A stretch of DNA of 64,000 bases from Bordetella flabilis (GCF_001676725.1 NZ_CP016172.1:5704001-5768000); one strand, 5' to 3'; positions 30,661 through 41,567 are shown, numbered from the stretch's first letter. Translations and numbers: made by a program. The notes: a model not told the origin generated them from the letters alone.

Positions 30661-32742
30661 CTATTTCGGCCCACCGTCTCCGGCCGGGGAAGCGCGCGCG
30701 ACCCGATCCAGCGATTCGACGAACCGCCCTGCGTCCTGGAAACCGATCACGCGGATATCGCTCAGCTCGCGGCCTCCGGCACTGAAGAACATGATGCCGG
30801 GCGGCCCGAAAAGACGGAACCGCTTCAGCAGCGCGCGATCGTCGGCGTTATTCGCCGTCACGTCGGCACGCAACAGCAGCATGCCGGACATGCGTGCCGC
30901 CACTGCCGGATCGGTGAAGGTGAACTGCTCCATCTCGCGGCAGGACACGCACCAGTCCGCATAGAAATCCAGCAGAACCGGGCGGTCGGCATTGGCCAGC
31001 ATGGCATCCAGCTCGGCCACCGATCGCACCGGCGCGAAGGCAAGGCCGTGGGCCGTCGCCGCCGGGATATCGCCACGCGCGCCCGCCAGCGCCGGTCCCG
31101 CACCGGCGCTGGCGGGTAGCCCGCTGGCACCCGCCACGACGTAGCGTGCGTCGCCTTGCGCCAGGTGCGACAGCGGCCGCCATACGTCGCGGCCACCGCT
31201 GGCGGCGCCCACCACCCAGATGACTGCGACCAGGGCCAGCAGCAGCCCCAGGCCCTTGGCGAACATTCTTCCCGCCCCGCCCCCGGCCGGCAGCGCTTCG
31301 AAGGCGCGCAACATCACCGCGCCGACAATGGCAAGAAAGCCCCAACCCACCATCTGGACCCAGACGGGCAGCAAGGGGATCAACATCCACCATGCAGTGC
31401 CCAGCAGCAACATGCCGAACAGCCGCTTGACCCCATCCATCCACGCCCCTGCCCGCGGCAGCACGCTGCCCGCCGACGCCCCAACCACCAGCAGGGGAAC
31501 GCCCATGCCCCACGCCATCACAAACAACGCCACGGCGCCCAGCATCACATCGCCCGTCTGCGAGATATACAGCAACGCCCCGGCCAGCGGCGCCGCCACG
31601 CACGGCCCGACGATCAGCGCGGACACCGCCCCCATCAGGAACGCCCCCGTGGCCCGGCCGCCCGGAATACGCCCCGCCCGCGCCGACAGGCCGCTCTGCA
31701 GCCAGGCCGGCGCCTGGAAGGTATACACGTCGAACATCGCCAGCGACAGCGCGGCCAGCAGGGCCGCGAACAGCATCAGTATCCAGGGCGTCTGCAGCCA
31801 CGCAGCCAGGCCGGCGCCGCTCAACCCGGCGGCCACGCCAAGCGCCGTGTAGATGATCGACATGCCCAGCACATACGCGGCCGCCAGGCCCAGGCCACGG
31901 CGCCGCGACGGTCCACCATGCGCGTGGCCTCCAACGACCAGCGACGACAGGATGGGAATCATGGGCAGGACGCAAGGCGTCAGGGACAGCAACACGCCCA
32001 GCACCAGGAATACCGCCGCGGTCTTCAGCAAGCCCATCCCGGCGATGGCCCCCGCCAGGCCCACATCGTCGCTGCGCGCCAGGGCGGCGAGGCCGCCGGA
32101 CGTGGTAGCGCCCGGCGCTGCGCTGGCCGAGCCGGGCCCGGCGGACGAGGCAAGAGCCGCACTGCCGCTGGCCGACGTCAGCCCAAGACCGGTGCCGCTC
32201 GACGGTGCGGCGGAGAAGCCGCCCGGCTGCGTTCCGGCGATCTGGTAGCCCCCCGCCACCGCGCGCAGCGCCACCGTGTGAGTCATGGGCGGATAGCACA
32301 CGCCCTTGTCGGCGCAGCCCTGGCCCGTCACCGCGAGGGTGAAGGTCCCGGCGCCCGGGCCCAAGGGCAGTTGTATCGAAAGGGGACGGTGATAGACCTC
32401 CATATTTTTTTCGAAGGTCGGGTCGTACTTCACCTCGCCTGGCGGGAAGACCGCCTCGCCGAGCGTCACCGCGCCCTCGGGCTGCACGGCGAAGGCGAAC
32501 CGCTCCCGATACATGTAATAGCCCCGCGCCACCTGGTAGTCGATGCGGAGGGTATTTGGCGACGCCATCGTGGCCGAAAAAACAAAAGCCTGCTCCGGCG
32601 GCAGGAAGTCGTCGGCGGCGCGCGCGGCCTGCAAGGGCATGGCCAGGCTTGCCAGCATCAGCCAGAGCCATAGCATAAGCCGCGTCCGCGTCCGTGAGCG
32701 GACGGCGCATCCGTGACTAGCCCTGGTCAACGCAAACCGCAT
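30661..32742 (-). CDS. dsbD: thiol:disulfide interchange protein DsbD
   Basis: The 693-residue inner-membrane reductase moves electrons from cytoplasmic thioredoxin to periplasmic DsbC and CcmG-like partners. Signal peptide to about residue 42, then the alpha domain with the CADKGVC cysteine pair, a linker rich in Ser/Ala/Gly, eight transmembrane helices (LTPCVLPMIPILSSLV and GPCVAAPLAGALLYISQTG carry the paired membrane cysteines), and the gamma thioredoxin-like domain with DWCVSCREME. All three Cys pairs are present. It follows cutA by 9 nt, the same cutA–dsbD order as in E. coli. Confidence 0.96.
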   Translation of the reverse strand: MRFALTRASHGCAVRSRTRTRLMLWLWLMLASLAMPLQAARAADDFLPPEQAFVFSATMASPNTLRIDYQVARGYYMYRERFAFAVQPEGAVTLGEAVFPPGEVKYDPTFEKNMEVYHRPLSIQLPLGPGAGTFTLAVTGQGCADKGVCYPPMTHTVALRAVAGGYQIAGTQPGGFSAAPSSGTGLGLTSASGSAALASSAGPGSASAAPGATTSGGLAALARSDDVGLAGAIAGMGLLKTAAVFLVLGVLLSLTPCVLPMIPILSSLVVGGHAHGGPSRRRGLGLAAAYVLGMSIIYTALGVAAGLSGAGLAAWLQTPWILMLFAALLAALSLAMFDVYTFQAPAWLQSGLSARAGRIPGGRATGAFLMGAVSALIVGPCVAAPLAGALLYISQTGDVMLGAVALFVMAWGMGVPLLVVGASAGSVLPRAGAWMDGVKRLFGMLLLGTAWWMLIPLLPVWVQMVGWGFLAIVGAVMLRAFEALPAGGGAGRMFAKGLGLLLALVAVIWVVGAASGGRDVWRPLSHLAQGDARYVVAGASGLPASAGAGPALAGARGDIPAATAHGLAFAPVRSVAELDAMLANADRPVLLDFYADWCVSCREMEQFTFTDPAVAARMSGMLLLRADVTANNADDRALLKRFRLFGPPGIMFFSAGGRELSDIRVIGFQDAGRFVESLDRVARASPAGDGGPK

Positions 32743-32751
32743 GGGTACCCC

Positions 32752-33096
32752 TCAATGGCCGGTCTCGCGCAAGGCAGTTTGCTCACGCACCCAGTCGCGA
32801 TACGGCTGGGCGGCGCCGATTATCGGCACCGCGATGATCTCCGGTACTTCATAAGGATGAAGGCGGGTGATCGCCTCCATCAACGCGTCCATGCGCGCCG
32901 CCGTGGTCTTGAACCACATGGGCACCTCTTCCGCGCCTTCAACCTCGCCCTTCCAGGTGTAGATAGACAGCATCGGCGCACCGAGGTTCACGCACGCGGC
33001 AAGCCCGTCCTCGACCACCACGTGCGCAATGCGCTTGGCCAACAGAAGATCGGGTGCATTGCTGATCACCAGCACTATATCGTCGTCGGACATCAC
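32752..33096 (-). CDS. cutA: divalent cation tolerance protein CutA
   Basis: The 114-residue trimeric signal-transduction-like (PII fold) protein shows LVISNAPDLLLAKRIAHVVV, LAACVN, IYTWKGEVEGAEEVPMWFKT and PYEVPEIIAVPI, all hallmark CutA1 segments. It is linked to copper and other metal tolerance, although its biochemical role is unsettled. First gene of the cutA–dsbD pair. Confidence 0.95.
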   Translation of the reverse strand: MMSDDDIVLVISNAPDLLLAKRIAHVVVEDGLAACVNLGAPMLSIYTWKGEVEGAEEVPMWFKTTAARMDALMEAITRLHPYEVPEIIAVPIIGAAQPYRDWVREQTALRETGH

Positions 33097-33200
33097 ACTC
33101 TCCTGTTCACTGGGGCCGGCCGGCGCCGGTCATGGCCACGACTGCATTTTATCGGCTGGCGCGGCCCGGCCGCCGCGGCGTGGCATGACGTGGCGCGCCG

Positions 33201-33236
33201 CAAAAACAAAAGGCGAGCCGCCAGGCTCGCCCTTTG
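33201..33236 (-). terminator. rho-independent terminator of the alpha operon (after rplQ)
   Basis: GGCGAGCC-TGGC-GGCTCGCC (minus-strand reading) is a perfect 8-bp stem with a tetraloop, followed by TTTTGTTTTTG. It lies about 20 nt after the rplQ stop and closes the whole ribosomal locus. Confidence 0.9.
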
Positions 33237-33257
33237 TCGTGCAGACACCAGCCGGTT

Positions 33258-33653
33258 TTACTCGGCGGAGCCTTCCGCTTCCGTTTCCGCGACTTCGGGA
33301 CGGTCCACCAGCTCCATGAAGGCCATGGGAGCGTTGTCGCCCTGACGGAAACCCATCTTCAGCACACGGGTGTAGCCGCCGTTGCGGGCAGCGTAGCGCG
33401 GGCCGATTTCGGCAAACAGCTTGACCACGGCGTCGCGATCGCGCAGACGGGCGAATGCCAGCCGCTTGTTCGCCAGCGTGGGCTCTTTGCCCAGCGTGAT
33501 CAGGGGCTCGATGACGCGGCGCAGTTCTTTCGCCTTGGGCAGCGTGGTCTTGATTGCTTCGTGAGTGATCAGCGAAACAGCCATGTTGCGGAACATGGCA
33601 AGACGGTGGCTGCTGGTGCGGTTGAGCTTGCGCAAACCATTACCGTGACGCAT
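33258..33653 (-). CDS. rplQ: 50S ribosomal protein L17
   Basis: 131 residues. The conserved N-terminal [39 protein letters not shown] and the core around [14 protein letters not shown] identify bL17, which lies near the peptide exit tunnel. The C-terminal tail is acidic (EAEGSAE). It is the last gene of the alpha operon, 140 nt after rpoA and just before the locus terminator. Confidence 0.98.
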   Translation of the reverse strand: MRHGNGLRKLNRTSSHRLAMFRNMAVSLITHEAIKTTLPKAKELRRVIEPLITLGKEPTLANKRLAFARLRDRDAVVKLFAEIGPRYAARNGGYTRVLKMGFRQGDNAPMAFMELVDRPEVAETEAEGSAE

Positions 33654-33793
33654 AACGACTTCCTTTTTGAATCTAAAGACGGCCTTGCGGCTGCCGGGTT
33701 ATCCGGATCTTCTATCGGCATGCAGGCATGTCGCGGTCCGGTGCGGGAAGCAGGACCGCCCTTGCGGTCCCGCCTGTACGAAACAACAAACGA

Positions 33794-34780
33794 TCAGGGA
33801 CGTTCCAGGCCCAGGGGCGGCCAGCTCTCCAGCTTCATGCCGAGCGTCAGGCCGCGCGCCGCCAGGACTTCCTTGATTTCGTTCAAGGACTTGCGGCCCA
33901 GGTTGGGCGTCTTCAGCAATTCGTTCTCGGTACGCTGGATCAGGTCGCCGATATAGTAGATGTTTTCGGCCTTCAGGCAGTTGGCCGAACGCACCGTCAG
34001 CTCCAGGTCGTCCACCGGACGCAGCAGCACCGGGTCGATCTGCGGCGTGCCGCGGACCGGGGCTTCGTACGAATCGCCCGCACCTTCCAGCGCGGCGAAC
34101 ACGGAGATCTGGTCCATCAGGATGCGCGCGGCTTGCCGCACGGCTTCCTCGGGCGAGATCACGCCGTTGGTCTCGATGTCCAGCACCAGCTTGTCCAGGT
34201 CGGTGCGCTGTTCAACACGCGCGCTTTCCACGGCATAGCTGACGCGGCGCACGGGGCTGAAGGACGCGTCCAGGACGATGCGGCCGATGGTATGCGTGCG
34301 GTCTTCCGACAGCGCGCGCACATTGCCCGGCACATAGCCGCGCCCCTTCTCGACCTTGATCTGCATCTCGATCTTGCCGGCTTCCGTCAGGTTGCACAGC
34401 GTGTGATTCGGATTGATGATCTCGACGTCGTGGGGCAGTTCGATATCGCTGGCCAGCACCGCGCCTTCGCCCTGCTTGCGCAGCACCAGGGTGACTTCAT
34501 CGCGATTGTGCAGCTTGAAGACCACACCTTTCAGGTTCAGCAGGATGTCGACGACATCCTCGCGCACGCCCGGAATGGTGGAGTATTCGTGGACCACACC
34601 GGTCATCTGTACTTCGGTCGGCGCATACCCCGTCATGGACGAGAGCAGGATGCGGCGCAGGGCGTTGCCCAGCGTATGGCCGTAACCGCGCTCGAAGGGC
34701 TCCATGACGATCTTCGCATGGTGGGTCCCAACGGGCTCGACTTCGATGGAGCGCGGTTTCAGAAAACCTTGAGTGGACAT
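33794..34780 (-). CDS. rpoA: DNA-directed RNA polymerase subunit alpha
   Basis: 328 residues, the normal length. The N-terminal assembly domain (about 1-235) includes [20 protein letters not shown] and the beta/beta-prime-contacting surface. The C-terminal domain (about 250-315) has [20 protein letters not shown], with the Arg and Asn-Cys residues that contact UP elements and activators, and [12 protein letters not shown]. It follows rpsD after a 234-bp gap that contains a strong hairpin, so its expression may be partly uncoupled from rpsD. Confidence 0.98.
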   Translation of the reverse strand: MSTQGFLKPRSIEVEPVGTHHAKIVMEPFERGYGHTLGNALRRILLSSMTGYAPTEVQMTGVVHEYSTIPGVREDVVDILLNLKGVVFKLHNRDEVTLVLRKQGEGAVLASDIELPHDVEIINPNHTLCNLTEAGKIEMQIKVEKGRGYVPGNVRALSEDRTHTIGRIVLDASFSPVRRVSYAVESARVEQRTDLDKLVLDIETNGVISPEEAVRQAARILMDQISVFAALEGAGDSYEAPVRGTPQIDPVLLRPVDDLELTVRSANCLKAENIYYIGDLIQRTENELLKTPNLGRKSLNEIKEVLAARGLTLGMKLESWPPLGLERP

Positions 34781-34905
34781 TGCCTTGTTTCCTTTTCAAT
34801 ACCCTCGGCTCGTTACACCGATAAGGCTGATGGAAGTGGATATGGAATATGGCGGTTCTTCCGCAGGACTTGCCCCACGAAAAGCACCACTTTCAAAAAC
34901 CCGTA

Positions 34906-34938
34906 GACCCGCAGCGTCCGGAAGGACGTTTGCGGGTC
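34906..34938 (-). terminator. strong hairpin in rpsD–rpoA gap (attenuator or processing site)
   Basis: GACCCGCA and TGCGGGTC with inner GCGTCC/GGACG pairing form about 13-14 bp with one bulge around a GGAA-type loop. On the minus strand TTTTT follows after about 7 nt. Its place inside the alpha operon suggests partial termination or RNase processing between the ribosomal and RNA polymerase genes. Confidence 0.5.
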
Positions 34939-35014
34939 GATCGAACGGGCAATACGGACGAACGCGGGAATGCGCGTCGCGCCGGCAGCGCTGCGTCGCC
35001 GCAGCGCGACCTTA

Positions 35015-35638
35015 TCAGCGCGAGTACAGTTCCACGACCATCGATTCGTTGATGTCGCGAGCGACGTCGGCGCGATCGGGGGCCTGCTTGAAGACACCGG
35101 CCATCTTGCTGGTGTCGACTTCGACCCACTGCGGCAGGCCGATGCTGGTCGCCAGATCCAGCGATTCGCGGATACGGCCTTGCTTCTTGGCCTTCTCGCG
35201 AACCGTGATGACGTCGCCGGCCTTGACCAGCATCGAAGCGATGTCGGCGGTATGGCCGTTCAGCTCGATGGCGCGGTGGCTGACGAGCTGGCGCGCTTCG
35301 GCACGCGTGGAGCCGAAGCCCATGCGATACACCACGTTGTCCAGGCGCGATTCCAGCAGCTGGATCAGCTTTTCGCCGGTGTTGCCACGCAGGCGGTCGG
35401 CTTCCTGGAAGTACTTGCGGAACTGCTTTTCCAGCACGCCGTACATACGCTTGAGTTTCTGCTTCTCACGCAGCTGCAGACCGTAGTCGGACGTGCGAGC
35501 GCCCGAGGTACGGCCATGCTGGCCGGGCTTGGAGTCCAGCTTGCACTTGGAATCCAGCGAACGGCGAGCGCTCTTCAGAAACAGGTCGGTGCCCTCGCGC
35601 CGCGAGAGCTTGCATTTGGGTCCAATATAACGTGCCAC
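35015..35638 (-). CDS. rpsD: 30S ribosomal protein S4
   Basis: 207 residues. [41 protein letters not shown], and the S4 RNA-binding domain [20 protein letters not shown] identify uS4. It nucleates 16S 5'-domain assembly and is the classical translational repressor of the alpha operon in E. coli. Only two cysteines remain in the N-terminus, so it is the zinc-free form. 11 nt after rpsK. Confidence 0.98.
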   Translation of the reverse strand: MARYIGPKCKLSRREGTDLFLKSARRSLDSKCKLDSKPGQHGRTSGARTSDYGLQLREKQKLKRMYGVLEKQFRKYFQEADRLRGNTGEKLIQLLESRLDNVVYRMGFGSTRAEARQLVSHRAIELNGHTADIASMLVKAGDVITVREKAKKQGRIRESLDLATSIGLPQWVEVDTSKMAGVFKQAPDRADVARDINESMVVELYSR

Positions 35639-35649
35639 GAGGATTCCCC

Positions 35650-36051
35650 TTAAATACGACGACGCTTGGGCGGACGGCAGCCGTTGTGCGGAACGGGCGT
35701 GATATCGGCAATGCTCGAAATCTTGATGCCCAACGCATTCAACGCACGCACCGACGACTCACGGCCGGGGCCGGGTCCCTTGATGCGCACTTCCAGGGTC
35801 TTGATGCCGTATTCCAGCGCGACGCGGCCGGCCGTTTCGGCGGCAACCTGAGCCGCGAACGGAGTCGACTTGCGCGAACCCTTGAAGCCCGCACCACCCG
35901 AGGTCGCCCAGGACAAGGCGTTGCCCTGGCGATCGGTAATGGTGATGATGGTGTTGTTGAAGGACGCGTGGACGTGCGCGATGCCGTCCGAAACGTTCTT
36001 CTTTACCTTTTTGCGCACGCGTGAGGCGCCGCTGGTGGAAGCTTTCGCCAT
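35650..36051 (-). CDS. rpsK: 30S ribosomal protein S11
   Basis: 133 residues. [40 protein letters not shown], and the C-terminal [17 protein letters not shown] are the uS11 signatures. It forms part of the platform near the mRNA exit. The Asn of PHNG is the residue prone to isoaspartate formation in this protein. 15 nt after rpsM. Confidence 0.98.
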   Translation of the reverse strand: MAKASTSGASRVRKKVKKNVSDGIAHVHASFNNTIITITDRQGNALSWATSGGAGFKGSRKSTPFAAQVAAETAGRVALEYGIKTLEVRIKGPGPGRESSVRALNALGIKISSIADITPVPHNGCRPPKRRRI

Positions 36052-36066
36052 AATCCTGTTCCTCGA

Positions 36067-36432
36067 TTATTTCTTCAGGGACGCCGCAGCACGACGCGGA
36101 CCCTTGCGGGTACGGGCGTTGGTGCGGGTGCGCTGGCCGCGCACGGGCAAACCGCGCTTATGACGCATGCCACGATAGGTTCCCAGGTCGATCAAGCGCT
36201 TGATCGACAGTTGAACCTCGCGACGCAGATCACCTTCGACGGTGAACACACCGACGTGTTCGCGGATACGCTCCAGCTCGGCGTCGGTGAGATCCTTGAC
36301 CTTTTTGGACAGCGGCACATTAGCAGCTTCGCAAATCTTGCGGGCGCGCGTACGACCGATACCAAAAATGGCGGTCAGGCCGATCTCGGCGTGCTGATGC
36401 GGCGGGATATTAATGCCAGCAATACGGGCCAT
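36067..36432 (-). CDS. rpsM: 30S ribosomal protein S13
   Basis: 121 residues. [54 protein letters not shown] and the basic tail [14 protein letters not shown] define uS13, which forms intersubunit bridges at the head of 30S and contacts the P-site tRNA with its tail. Follows rpmJ. Confidence 0.98.
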   Translation of the reverse strand: MARIAGINIPPHQHAEIGLTAIFGIGRTRARKICEAANVPLSKKVKDLTDAELERIREHVGVFTVEGDLRREVQLSIKRLIDLGTYRGMRHKRGLPVRGQRTRTNARTRKGPRRAAASLKK

Positions 36433-36472
36433 GACTATTCCTTGAATAAATCTGTTGCGTTATGGCTGGCGC

Positions 36473-36586
36473 TCAGCCCTGACGCTGCTTGTGCCGCGGG
36501 TCGGTGCAGATGACCCGCACCACGCCGTGGCGTTTGATGATTTTGCAGTTGCGGCAGATCCGCTTAACCGATGCCAATACTTTCAT
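36473..36586 (-). CDS. rpmJ: 50S ribosomal protein L36
   Basis: 37 residues, from the ATG at 36586. [20 protein letters not shown] continues with a C-x12-C-x4-H arrangement (Cys 11, Cys 14, Cys 27, His 32 region), so this is the zinc-binding form of bL36. It sits in its conserved place between infA and rpsM. Confidence 0.95.
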   Translation of the reverse strand: MKVLASVKRICRNCKIIKRHGVVRVICTDPRHKQRQG

Positions 36587-36619
36587 GGGTGACTCCCTGT
36601 TATTCCGTAAACCGCCCGC

Positions 36620-36838
36620 TTACTTCGCGCGGAAGACGATCCTGGCTCGCGACAGATCATAGGGCGTGAGCTCCACTGTGACCTTGTCGCCCGGCAGGAT
36701 CCGGATGTAATGCATGCGCATCTTGCCGGATATATGGCCAAGAACCATGTGGCCATTTTCGAGCTTGACGCGAAACGTCGCGTTGGGCAGGTTCTCCACA
36801 ACCTCGCCTTGCATCTGTATGACGTCGTCCTTTGACAT
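36620..36838 (-). CDS. infA: translation initiation factor IF-1
   Basis: 72 residues, from the ATG at 36838, beginning [20 protein letters not shown]. It is a single S1-like OB fold that binds the ribosomal A site during initiation. The longer upstream frame runs into secY and is not used. Location between secY and rpmJ is the usual betaproteobacterial order. Confidence 0.97.
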   Translation of the reverse strand: MSKDDVIQMQGEVVENLPNATFRVKLENGHMVLGHISGKMRMHYIRILPGDKVTVELTPYDLSRARIVFRAK

Positions 36839-36846
36839 TCTCTTCG

Positions 36847-38178
36847 CTAACGCATCGGCAGGTTCGAGTTCGAGCCCTTGAAGTTCGCCTTCTTGAGCAG
36901 TGAATCGTACTGGTGGGACATCATGTAGGCCTGGACCTGAGCCATGAAGTCCATTGTCACCACGACAATAATCAACAGCGACGTACCGCCGAAATAGAAC
37001 GGCACGTTCCAACGCATGACCAGAAACTCGGGGAACAGGCACACCAGCGTGATGTACAACGCTCCCGCCAGCGTCAGGCGCATCAATATCTTGTCGATAT
37101 AGCGTGCGGTCTGCTCGCCGGGGCGGATGCCTGGAACGAAGGCACCGCTCTTCTTCAGGTTGTCTGCAGTTTCGCGGCTGTTGAACACCAGGGCCGTATA
37201 GAAAAAGCAGAAGAAAATGATCGCGGCCGAATACAAGGTGATGTACAGCGGCTGGCGCGGCGACAGCGCCGCGGCCAGGTCACCCAGCCAGCGCATGTGC
37301 TCGCTGCTGGAGAACCAGCTGGTGATCGTCGCCGGGAACAGGATGATCGACGAAGCGAAGATGGGCGGAATCACGCCGGCCATGTTCAGCTTGAGCGGCA
37401 GATGCGAGCTCTGGCCGCCGTAGACCTTGTTCCCCACCTGGCGCTTGGCGTAGTTCACCGTGATCTTGCGCTGACCGCGCTCGACAAACACGACGAACGC
37501 CGTCACCACCACCACCAGGGCCACGATGAACAGGGCCGACAGCACCGACATCGAGTTCGTCCGCACCAGGTCCAGCAAGCCCGCCAACGCCGAGGGCAGC
37601 CCCGCCACGATACCGGCGAAGATCAGGATGGAAATACCATTGCCCAATCCCCGTTCGGTGATCTGCTCGCCCAGCCACATGATGAACATGGTGCCGGTCA
37701 ACAGCGTCACGACCGTGGTGAAACGGAACAACATGCCGGGGTCCGTCACCAGGCCCGGCTGCGATTCCAGCGCCACCGAAATACCCACCGCCTGCACCAG
37801 CGCCAGCACGACCGTGCCGTAGCGCGTGTACTGCGTGATCTTGCGGCGGCCGGCCTCGCCTTCCTTCTTCAGCGCTTCGAGCGATGGAACGACCACCGAC
37901 ATCAGCTGCATGATGATGGATGCCGAGATGTACGGCATGATCCCGAGGGCGAAGATGGAGAAACGCGACAGCGCTCCGCCCGAGAACATGTTGAACAGGC
38001 CCAGGATCCCGCCCTGATTCTGTTGGAACAGATCAGCAAGCGCGTCCGGATTGATGCCCGGAACGGGAATATGGGTGCCCAGGCGGTACACCACCAGGGC
38101 GAGCACGAGGAACACGAAACGGCGCTTCAGATCGCCGTATCGCGTGCCGGTCTTGCCCAGTGCCTGTGCGTTAGCCAA
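36847..38178 (-). CDS. secY: preprotein translocase subunit SecY
   Basis: 443 residues with 10 predicted transmembrane helices. [20 protein letters not shown] and [12 protein letters not shown] form the plug/TM2 region; [19 protein letters not shown] is the cytosolic loop contacting SecA and ribosome; the C-terminus ends in a short basic tail. It is the channel of the Sec translocon for export and membrane insertion. 13 nt after rplO. Confidence 0.98.
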   Translation of the reverse strand: MANAQALGKTGTRYGDLKRRFVFLVLALVVYRLGTHIPVPGINPDALADLFQQNQGGILGLFNMFSGGALSRFSIFALGIMPYISASIIMQLMSVVVPSLEALKKEGEAGRRKITQYTRYGTVVLALVQAVGISVALESQPGLVTDPGMLFRFTTVVTLLTGTMFIMWLGEQITERGLGNGISILIFAGIVAGLPSALAGLLDLVRTNSMSVLSALFIVALVVVVTAFVVFVERGQRKITVNYAKRQVGNKVYGGQSSHLPLKLNMAGVIPPIFASSIILFPATITSWFSSSEHMRWLGDLAAALSPRQPLYITLYSAAIIFFCFFYTALVFNSRETADNLKKSGAFVPGIRPGEQTARYIDKILMRLTLAGALYITLVCLFPEFLVMRWNVPFYFGGTSLLIIVVVTMDFMAQVQAYMMSHQYDSLLKKANFKGSNSNLPMR

Positions 38179-38191
38179 TCTTCACCTCACG

Positions 38192-38632
38192 TCAAGCGAG
38201 CGAGCCGCCCGCGGCTTCGATGGCGGCGCGAGCGCCCGCCGTCGCGGTAATGCCTTTGAGCACCACCTTGCGCGACAGTTCACCAGACTTGATGACCTTG
38301 GCGTAACGAACCTGCTGGCCGACCACGCCGGCCTGCTTGAGCACTTGCACGTCGATTTCGTCGACCGGGACCTTCTGCAGGTCGGACAGGCGGACTTCCG
38401 CATACAGGTGCTGGCCGAGCGGGGTGAACCCACGCTTGGGCAGGCGACGCTGCAGCGGCATCTGACCGCCTTCGAAACCGACCTTGTGGAAGCCGCCCGA
38501 ACGCGATTTCTGGCCCTTGTGACCGCGACCGGCGGTCTTGCCCAGGCCCGAGCCGATGCCGCGGCCGACACGGCGCTTGGCATGCTTGGCGCCTTCGGCG
38601 GGCTTCAGCGAGTTGAGTTGAATATCCGACAT
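38192..38632 (-). CDS. rplO: 50S ribosomal protein L15
   Basis: 146 residues. The Gly/Arg/Lys-rich N-terminus ([20 protein letters not shown], then [20 protein letters not shown]) threads into 23S r[21 protein letters not shown] is the uL15 signature. A late-assembling protein of the central protuberance region. Confidence 0.98.
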   Translation of the reverse strand: MSDIQLNSLKPAEGAKHAKRRVGRGIGSGLGKTAGRGHKGQKSRSGGFHKVGFEGGQMPLQRRLPKRGFTPLGQHLYAEVRLSDLQKVPVDEIDVQVLKQAGVVGQQVRYAKVIKSGELSRKVVLKGITATAGARAAIEAAGGSLA

Positions 38633-38641
38633 CGCGATTCC

Positions 38642-38827
38642 TTAGACTTCCGTGACGGTGACGAGATAATCCACTTTACGGATCATGCCGCGCACCTCGG
38701 GCGTATCCTGCAGGATGCTCGTGCTGTTGATACGACGCAGGCCCAGGCCGCGCACGGTGTCGCGGTGGGATTGCTTGGTACCAATGACCGAGCGCACCAG
38801 GGTGACTTTGATCTGCTTCTGAGCCAT
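38642..38827 (-). CDS. rpmD: 50S ribosomal protein L30
   Basis: 61 residues. [20 protein letters not shown] and [13 protein letters not shown] identify the short bacterial uL30. It lies 3 nt after the rpsE stop. Confidence 0.97.
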   Translation of the reverse strand: MAQKQIKVTLVRSVIGTKQSHRDTVRGLGLRRINSTSILQDTPEVRGMIRKVDYLVTVTEV

Positions 38828-38830
38828 GAT

Positions 38831-39352
38831 TTACCCCAAGATCTCTTCGACGGTCTTGCCACGCTTGGCGGCAACTTCCGACGGGGTCATGGAGGCGCGC
38901 AGGCCGTTCAGCGTGGCGCGAACCATGTTGTACGGATTGCTCGAGCCCAGGCTCTTCGCAACCACGTTGCGAACGCCCATCACCTCGAAAATGGCGCGCA
39001 TCGGGCCGCCAGCGATCACGCCGGTACCTTCAGGAGCGGGCGAGATCATCACGGTGGAGGCGCCATGCTTGCCCACCACGGTGTGATACAGCGTGCCGTT
39101 CTTCAGGGCAACCTTGAACAGGCCGCGGCGGGCCTGTTCCATCGCCTTCTGCACCGACACCGGCACTTCACGCGCCTTGCCCTTGCCCATGCCGATACGG
39201 CCATCGCCGTCACCGACCACGGTCAAGGCGGCAAAGCTCATGGTGCGACCACCCTTTACCACCTTGCTGACGCGGTTTACCGCGATCATTTTTTCGCGCA
39301 GGCCGTCGTCGTTCTCTTTTTCCACGGCGCCTTTGCCTTGTGGTTTAGCCAT
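38831..39352 (-). CDS. rpsE: 30S ribosomal protein S5
   Basis: 173 residues. The double-stranded RNA-binding-like N-terminal domain has [20 protein letters not shown] and [23 protein letters not shown] and the [19 protein letters not shown] part form the C-terminal domain. uS5 helps decoding accuracy and mRNA helicase activity at the entry tunnel. Confidence 0.98.
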   Translation of the reverse strand: MAKPQGKGAVEKENDDGLREKMIAVNRVSKVVKGGRTMSFAALTVVGDGDGRIGMGKGKAREVPVSVQKAMEQARRGLFKVALKNGTLYHTVVGKHGASTVMISPAPEGTGVIAGGPMRAIFEVMGVRNVVAKSLGSSNPYNMVRATLNGLRASMTPSEVAAKRGKTVEEILG

Positions 39353-39367
39353 TTGACTGATCCTCGC

Positions 39368-39727
39368 TTAGAACTTGAGGCCGGCTTCACGCGCGGCATC
39401 GGCCAGCGCCTTCACGCGGCCATGGTAACGGAAGCCCGAGCGATCGAAGGCGACCAGTTCGATACCGGCGGCCTTGGCCTTTTCAGCCACGCGCTTGCCG
39501 ACGATTTCCGCGGCAGCTTTGTTGCCGCCCGATTGGCCGGCCAGCTGCGTACGCACTTCGGGCTCGACGGTGGAAGCGCTGACCAGCACGCGATCGCCTT
39601 CCGGCGAAATGATGTTCGCGTAGATGTGCAGGTTCGAGCGGAAGACCGACAGGCGATGAACGCGCAGTTCGTTGATCTTCCGGCGGGTGGGAACCGCACG
39701 ACGCAAACGGGATGTTTTCTTGTCCAT
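39368..39727 (-). CDS. rplR: 50S ribosomal protein L18
   Basis: 119 residues. [39 protein letters not shown] and [20 protein letters not shown] are the uL18 signatures. It binds 5S rRNA in the central protuberance with L5. Confidence 0.98.
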   Translation of the reverse strand: MDKKTSRLRRAVPTRRKINELRVHRLSVFRSNLHIYANIISPEGDRVLVSASTVEPEVRTQLAGQSGGNKAAAEIVGKRVAEKAKAAGIELVAFDRSGFRYHGRVKALADAAREAGLKF

Positions 39728-39748
39728 GATTCGTCCTTGCGTCCGCCG

Positions 39749-40282
39749 TTACTTCTTCTTGGTTTCTTTGATGACGACGCGTTCGTCCGCATAGCGCACG
39801 CCCTTGCCCTTGTAGGGTTCGGGTTTGCGGTAGGCGCGGATTTCGGCCGCCTCTTGACCAACAACCTGCTTGCTGGCGCCACGGATGATGATTTCCGTCT
39901 GGGTCGGGCATTCCGCCTTGATCCCGGGGCGCAGCTTGTGCTTAAGGTCGTGGGAGAAACCAAGTTGAAGGTTGACGACGTCGCCTTGCACCTGGGCGCG
40001 GTAACCCACGCCCACCAGGTTCAGCTTGCGTTCGAAACCCTTGCTGACGCCCGTCACCATGTTGGCGACCAGCGCGCGCACGGTGCCCGACATGGCGTTC
40101 GCATGACGGCTTTCGTTCGCGGCGACAAACGTGAGTTTGCCTTCGTCGAGCTTGACCGTGACGTCGCCCGTCAGCGCCTGGCTCAGCGTACCGAGCGGGC
40201 CCTTCACGGTGATCTGGTCTTCGGCCAGGGTCACTTCGACATTCTTCGGCACTTCGACCGGGTATTTGGCAATACGTGACAT
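39749..40282 (-). CDS. rplF: 50S ribosomal protein L6
   Basis: 177 residues in two tandem RNA-binding-like domains. [40 protein letters not shown] and [20 protein letters not shown] identify uL6, located near the sarcin-ricin loop and the factor-binding site. Confidence 0.98.
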   Translation of the reverse strand: MSRIAKYPVEVPKNVEVTLAEDQITVKGPLGTLSQALTGDVTVKLDEGKLTFVAANESRHANAMSGTVRALVANMVTGVSKGFERKLNLVGVGYRAQVQGDVVNLQLGFSHDLKHKLRPGIKAECPTQTEIIIRGASKQVVGQEAAEIRAYRKPEPYKGKGVRYADERVVIKETKKK

Positions 40283-40292
40283 TCGACTCTCC

Positions 40293-40688
40293 TTAGGCCA
40301 CGTAGCACAGGACTTCGCCGCCCACGCCGGTGGCGCGAGCCTTGCGGTCGGTCATCACGCCGCGCGAAGTCGACACGATGGCCACGCCCAGGCCATTCAT
40401 GACCTCGGGGATGCTGGTACGGCCCTTGTAGATCCGCAGACCGGGGCGCGAGACGCGTTCGATGCGCTCGATGACCGGACGGCCCGCGTAGTACTTCAGG
40501 GAGATCTCGAGCTCAGGCTTGGCCTGGCTGCCCTTGATCTCGAAGCCATCGATGTAGCCCTCGTCCTTCAGCACGGAGGCAATGGCCGCCTTCAGCTTCG
40601 AGGACGGCATGGTCACCGTGACTTTGTCAACTTGCTGCGCATTCCGGATGCGGGTCAGCATATCGGCGATCGGATCGCTCATGCTCAT
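40293..40688 (-). CDS. rpsH: 30S ribosomal protein S8
   Basis: 131 residues. The ATG at 40688 ([17 protein letters not shown]) is chosen because AGGAG lies 7 nt upstream; a second ATG follows two codons later. [20 protein letters not shown] is the uS8 C-terminal signature. It binds 16S h21; in E. coli it also represses the spc operon by binding near rplE. Confidence 0.98.
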   Translation of the reverse strand: MSMSDPIADMLTRIRNAQQVDKVTVTMPSSKLKAAIASVLKDEGYIDGFEIKGSQAKPELEISLKYYAGRPVIERIERVSRPGLRIYKGRTSIPEVMNGLGVAIVSTSRGVMTDRKARATGVGGEVLCYVA

Positions 40689-40698
40689 ATTCGTTCTC

Positions 40699-41004
40699 CT
40701 ACCAGCTGGCCTTGGTGATGCCGGGGATTTCACCCTTCATCGCCATTTCGCGAAGTTTGTGGCGCGTCAGGCCGAACTTGCTGAACACGCCACGCGCACG
40801 TCCCGTGACCGCGCAGCGATTGCGCTGGCGGGTGGGATTGGCGTTGCGCGGCAGCTGTTGCAGCTTGAGCCGAGCTTGGTAACGTTCTTCGTCGGTCTTC
40901 GACTGATCGTCGATGATCGCCTTCAGTGCGACGCGCTTCGCAGCATATTTGTCAGCCAGCTTGGCGCGCTTGATGTCGCGATTGATGAGTGAGAGTTTGG
41001 CCAC
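40699..41004 (-). CDS. rpsN: 30S ribosomal protein S14 (zinc-free form)
   Basis: 101 residues. The long form without CxxC zinc knuckles: [20 protein letters not shown] and [17 protein letters not shown] at the C-terminus. It sits in the 30S head. 10 nt after it lies rpsH. Confidence 0.98.
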   Translation of the reverse strand: MAKLSLINRDIKRAKLADKYAAKRVALKAIIDDQSKTDEERYQARLKLQQLPRNANPTRQRNRCAVTGRARGVFSKFGLTRHKLREMAMKGEIPGITKASW

Positions 41005-41015
41005 GTCATCGTCCC

Positions 41016-41555
41016 TTAATTACGAAACGGGAAGCTGAAGGCGGTCAACAGCGCCTTGGCTTCTTCGTCGGTCTTGGCAGTGGTCGTGATGCTGATGTTC
41101 AGCCCACGCAGCGCGTCGATCTTGTCGTACTCGATTTCGGGGAAAATGATCTGCTCTTTCACCCCGATGTTGTAGTTGCCGCGGCCATCGAAGGCGCGAC
41201 CCGACACCCCGCGGAAGTCACGCACGCGGGGGAAGGCCACCGCCACGAGACGATCCAGGAATTCGTACATCTTGACGCCGCGCAGCGTGACCATGCAGCC
41301 GATCGGATAGTTCTCGCGGATCTTGAAACCGGCGATAGCCTTGCGCGTCTTGGTGATCACGGGCTTCTGGCCAGCGATCTTGGTCAGATCCGACACGGCA
41401 TGCTCGATGACCTTTTTGTCGGCCACGGCTTCGGACACGCCCATATTCAGCGTGATCTTCGTGATCCGCGGCACTTCCATCGGGCTCTTGTACCCGAACT
41501 GGGTCTTCAGATCGCCGACGATCTTGTTGCGGTAGATGTCTTGCAAACGACTCAT
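41016..41555 (-). CDS. rplE: 50S ribosomal protein L5
   Basis: 179 residues. [36 protein letters not shown] and [20 protein letters not shown] identify uL5, which binds 5S rRNA and contacts P-site tRNA and S13. Confidence 0.98.
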   Translation of the reverse strand: MSRLQDIYRNKIVGDLKTQFGYKSPMEVPRITKITLNMGVSEAVADKKVIEHAVSDLTKIAGQKPVITKTRKAIAGFKIRENYPIGCMVTLRGVKMYEFLDRLVAVAFPRVRDFRGVSGRAFDGRGNYNIGVKEQIIFPEIEYDKIDALRGLNISITTTAKTDEEAKALLTAFSFPFRN

Positions 41556-41567
41556 GTCCTTCGCTCC

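Noticed and set aside
38051..40279. 742-codon plus-strand open frame across spc genes
   Set aside because: Shadow of secY, rplO, rpmD, rpsE, rplR and rplF; no likeness to any protein family.
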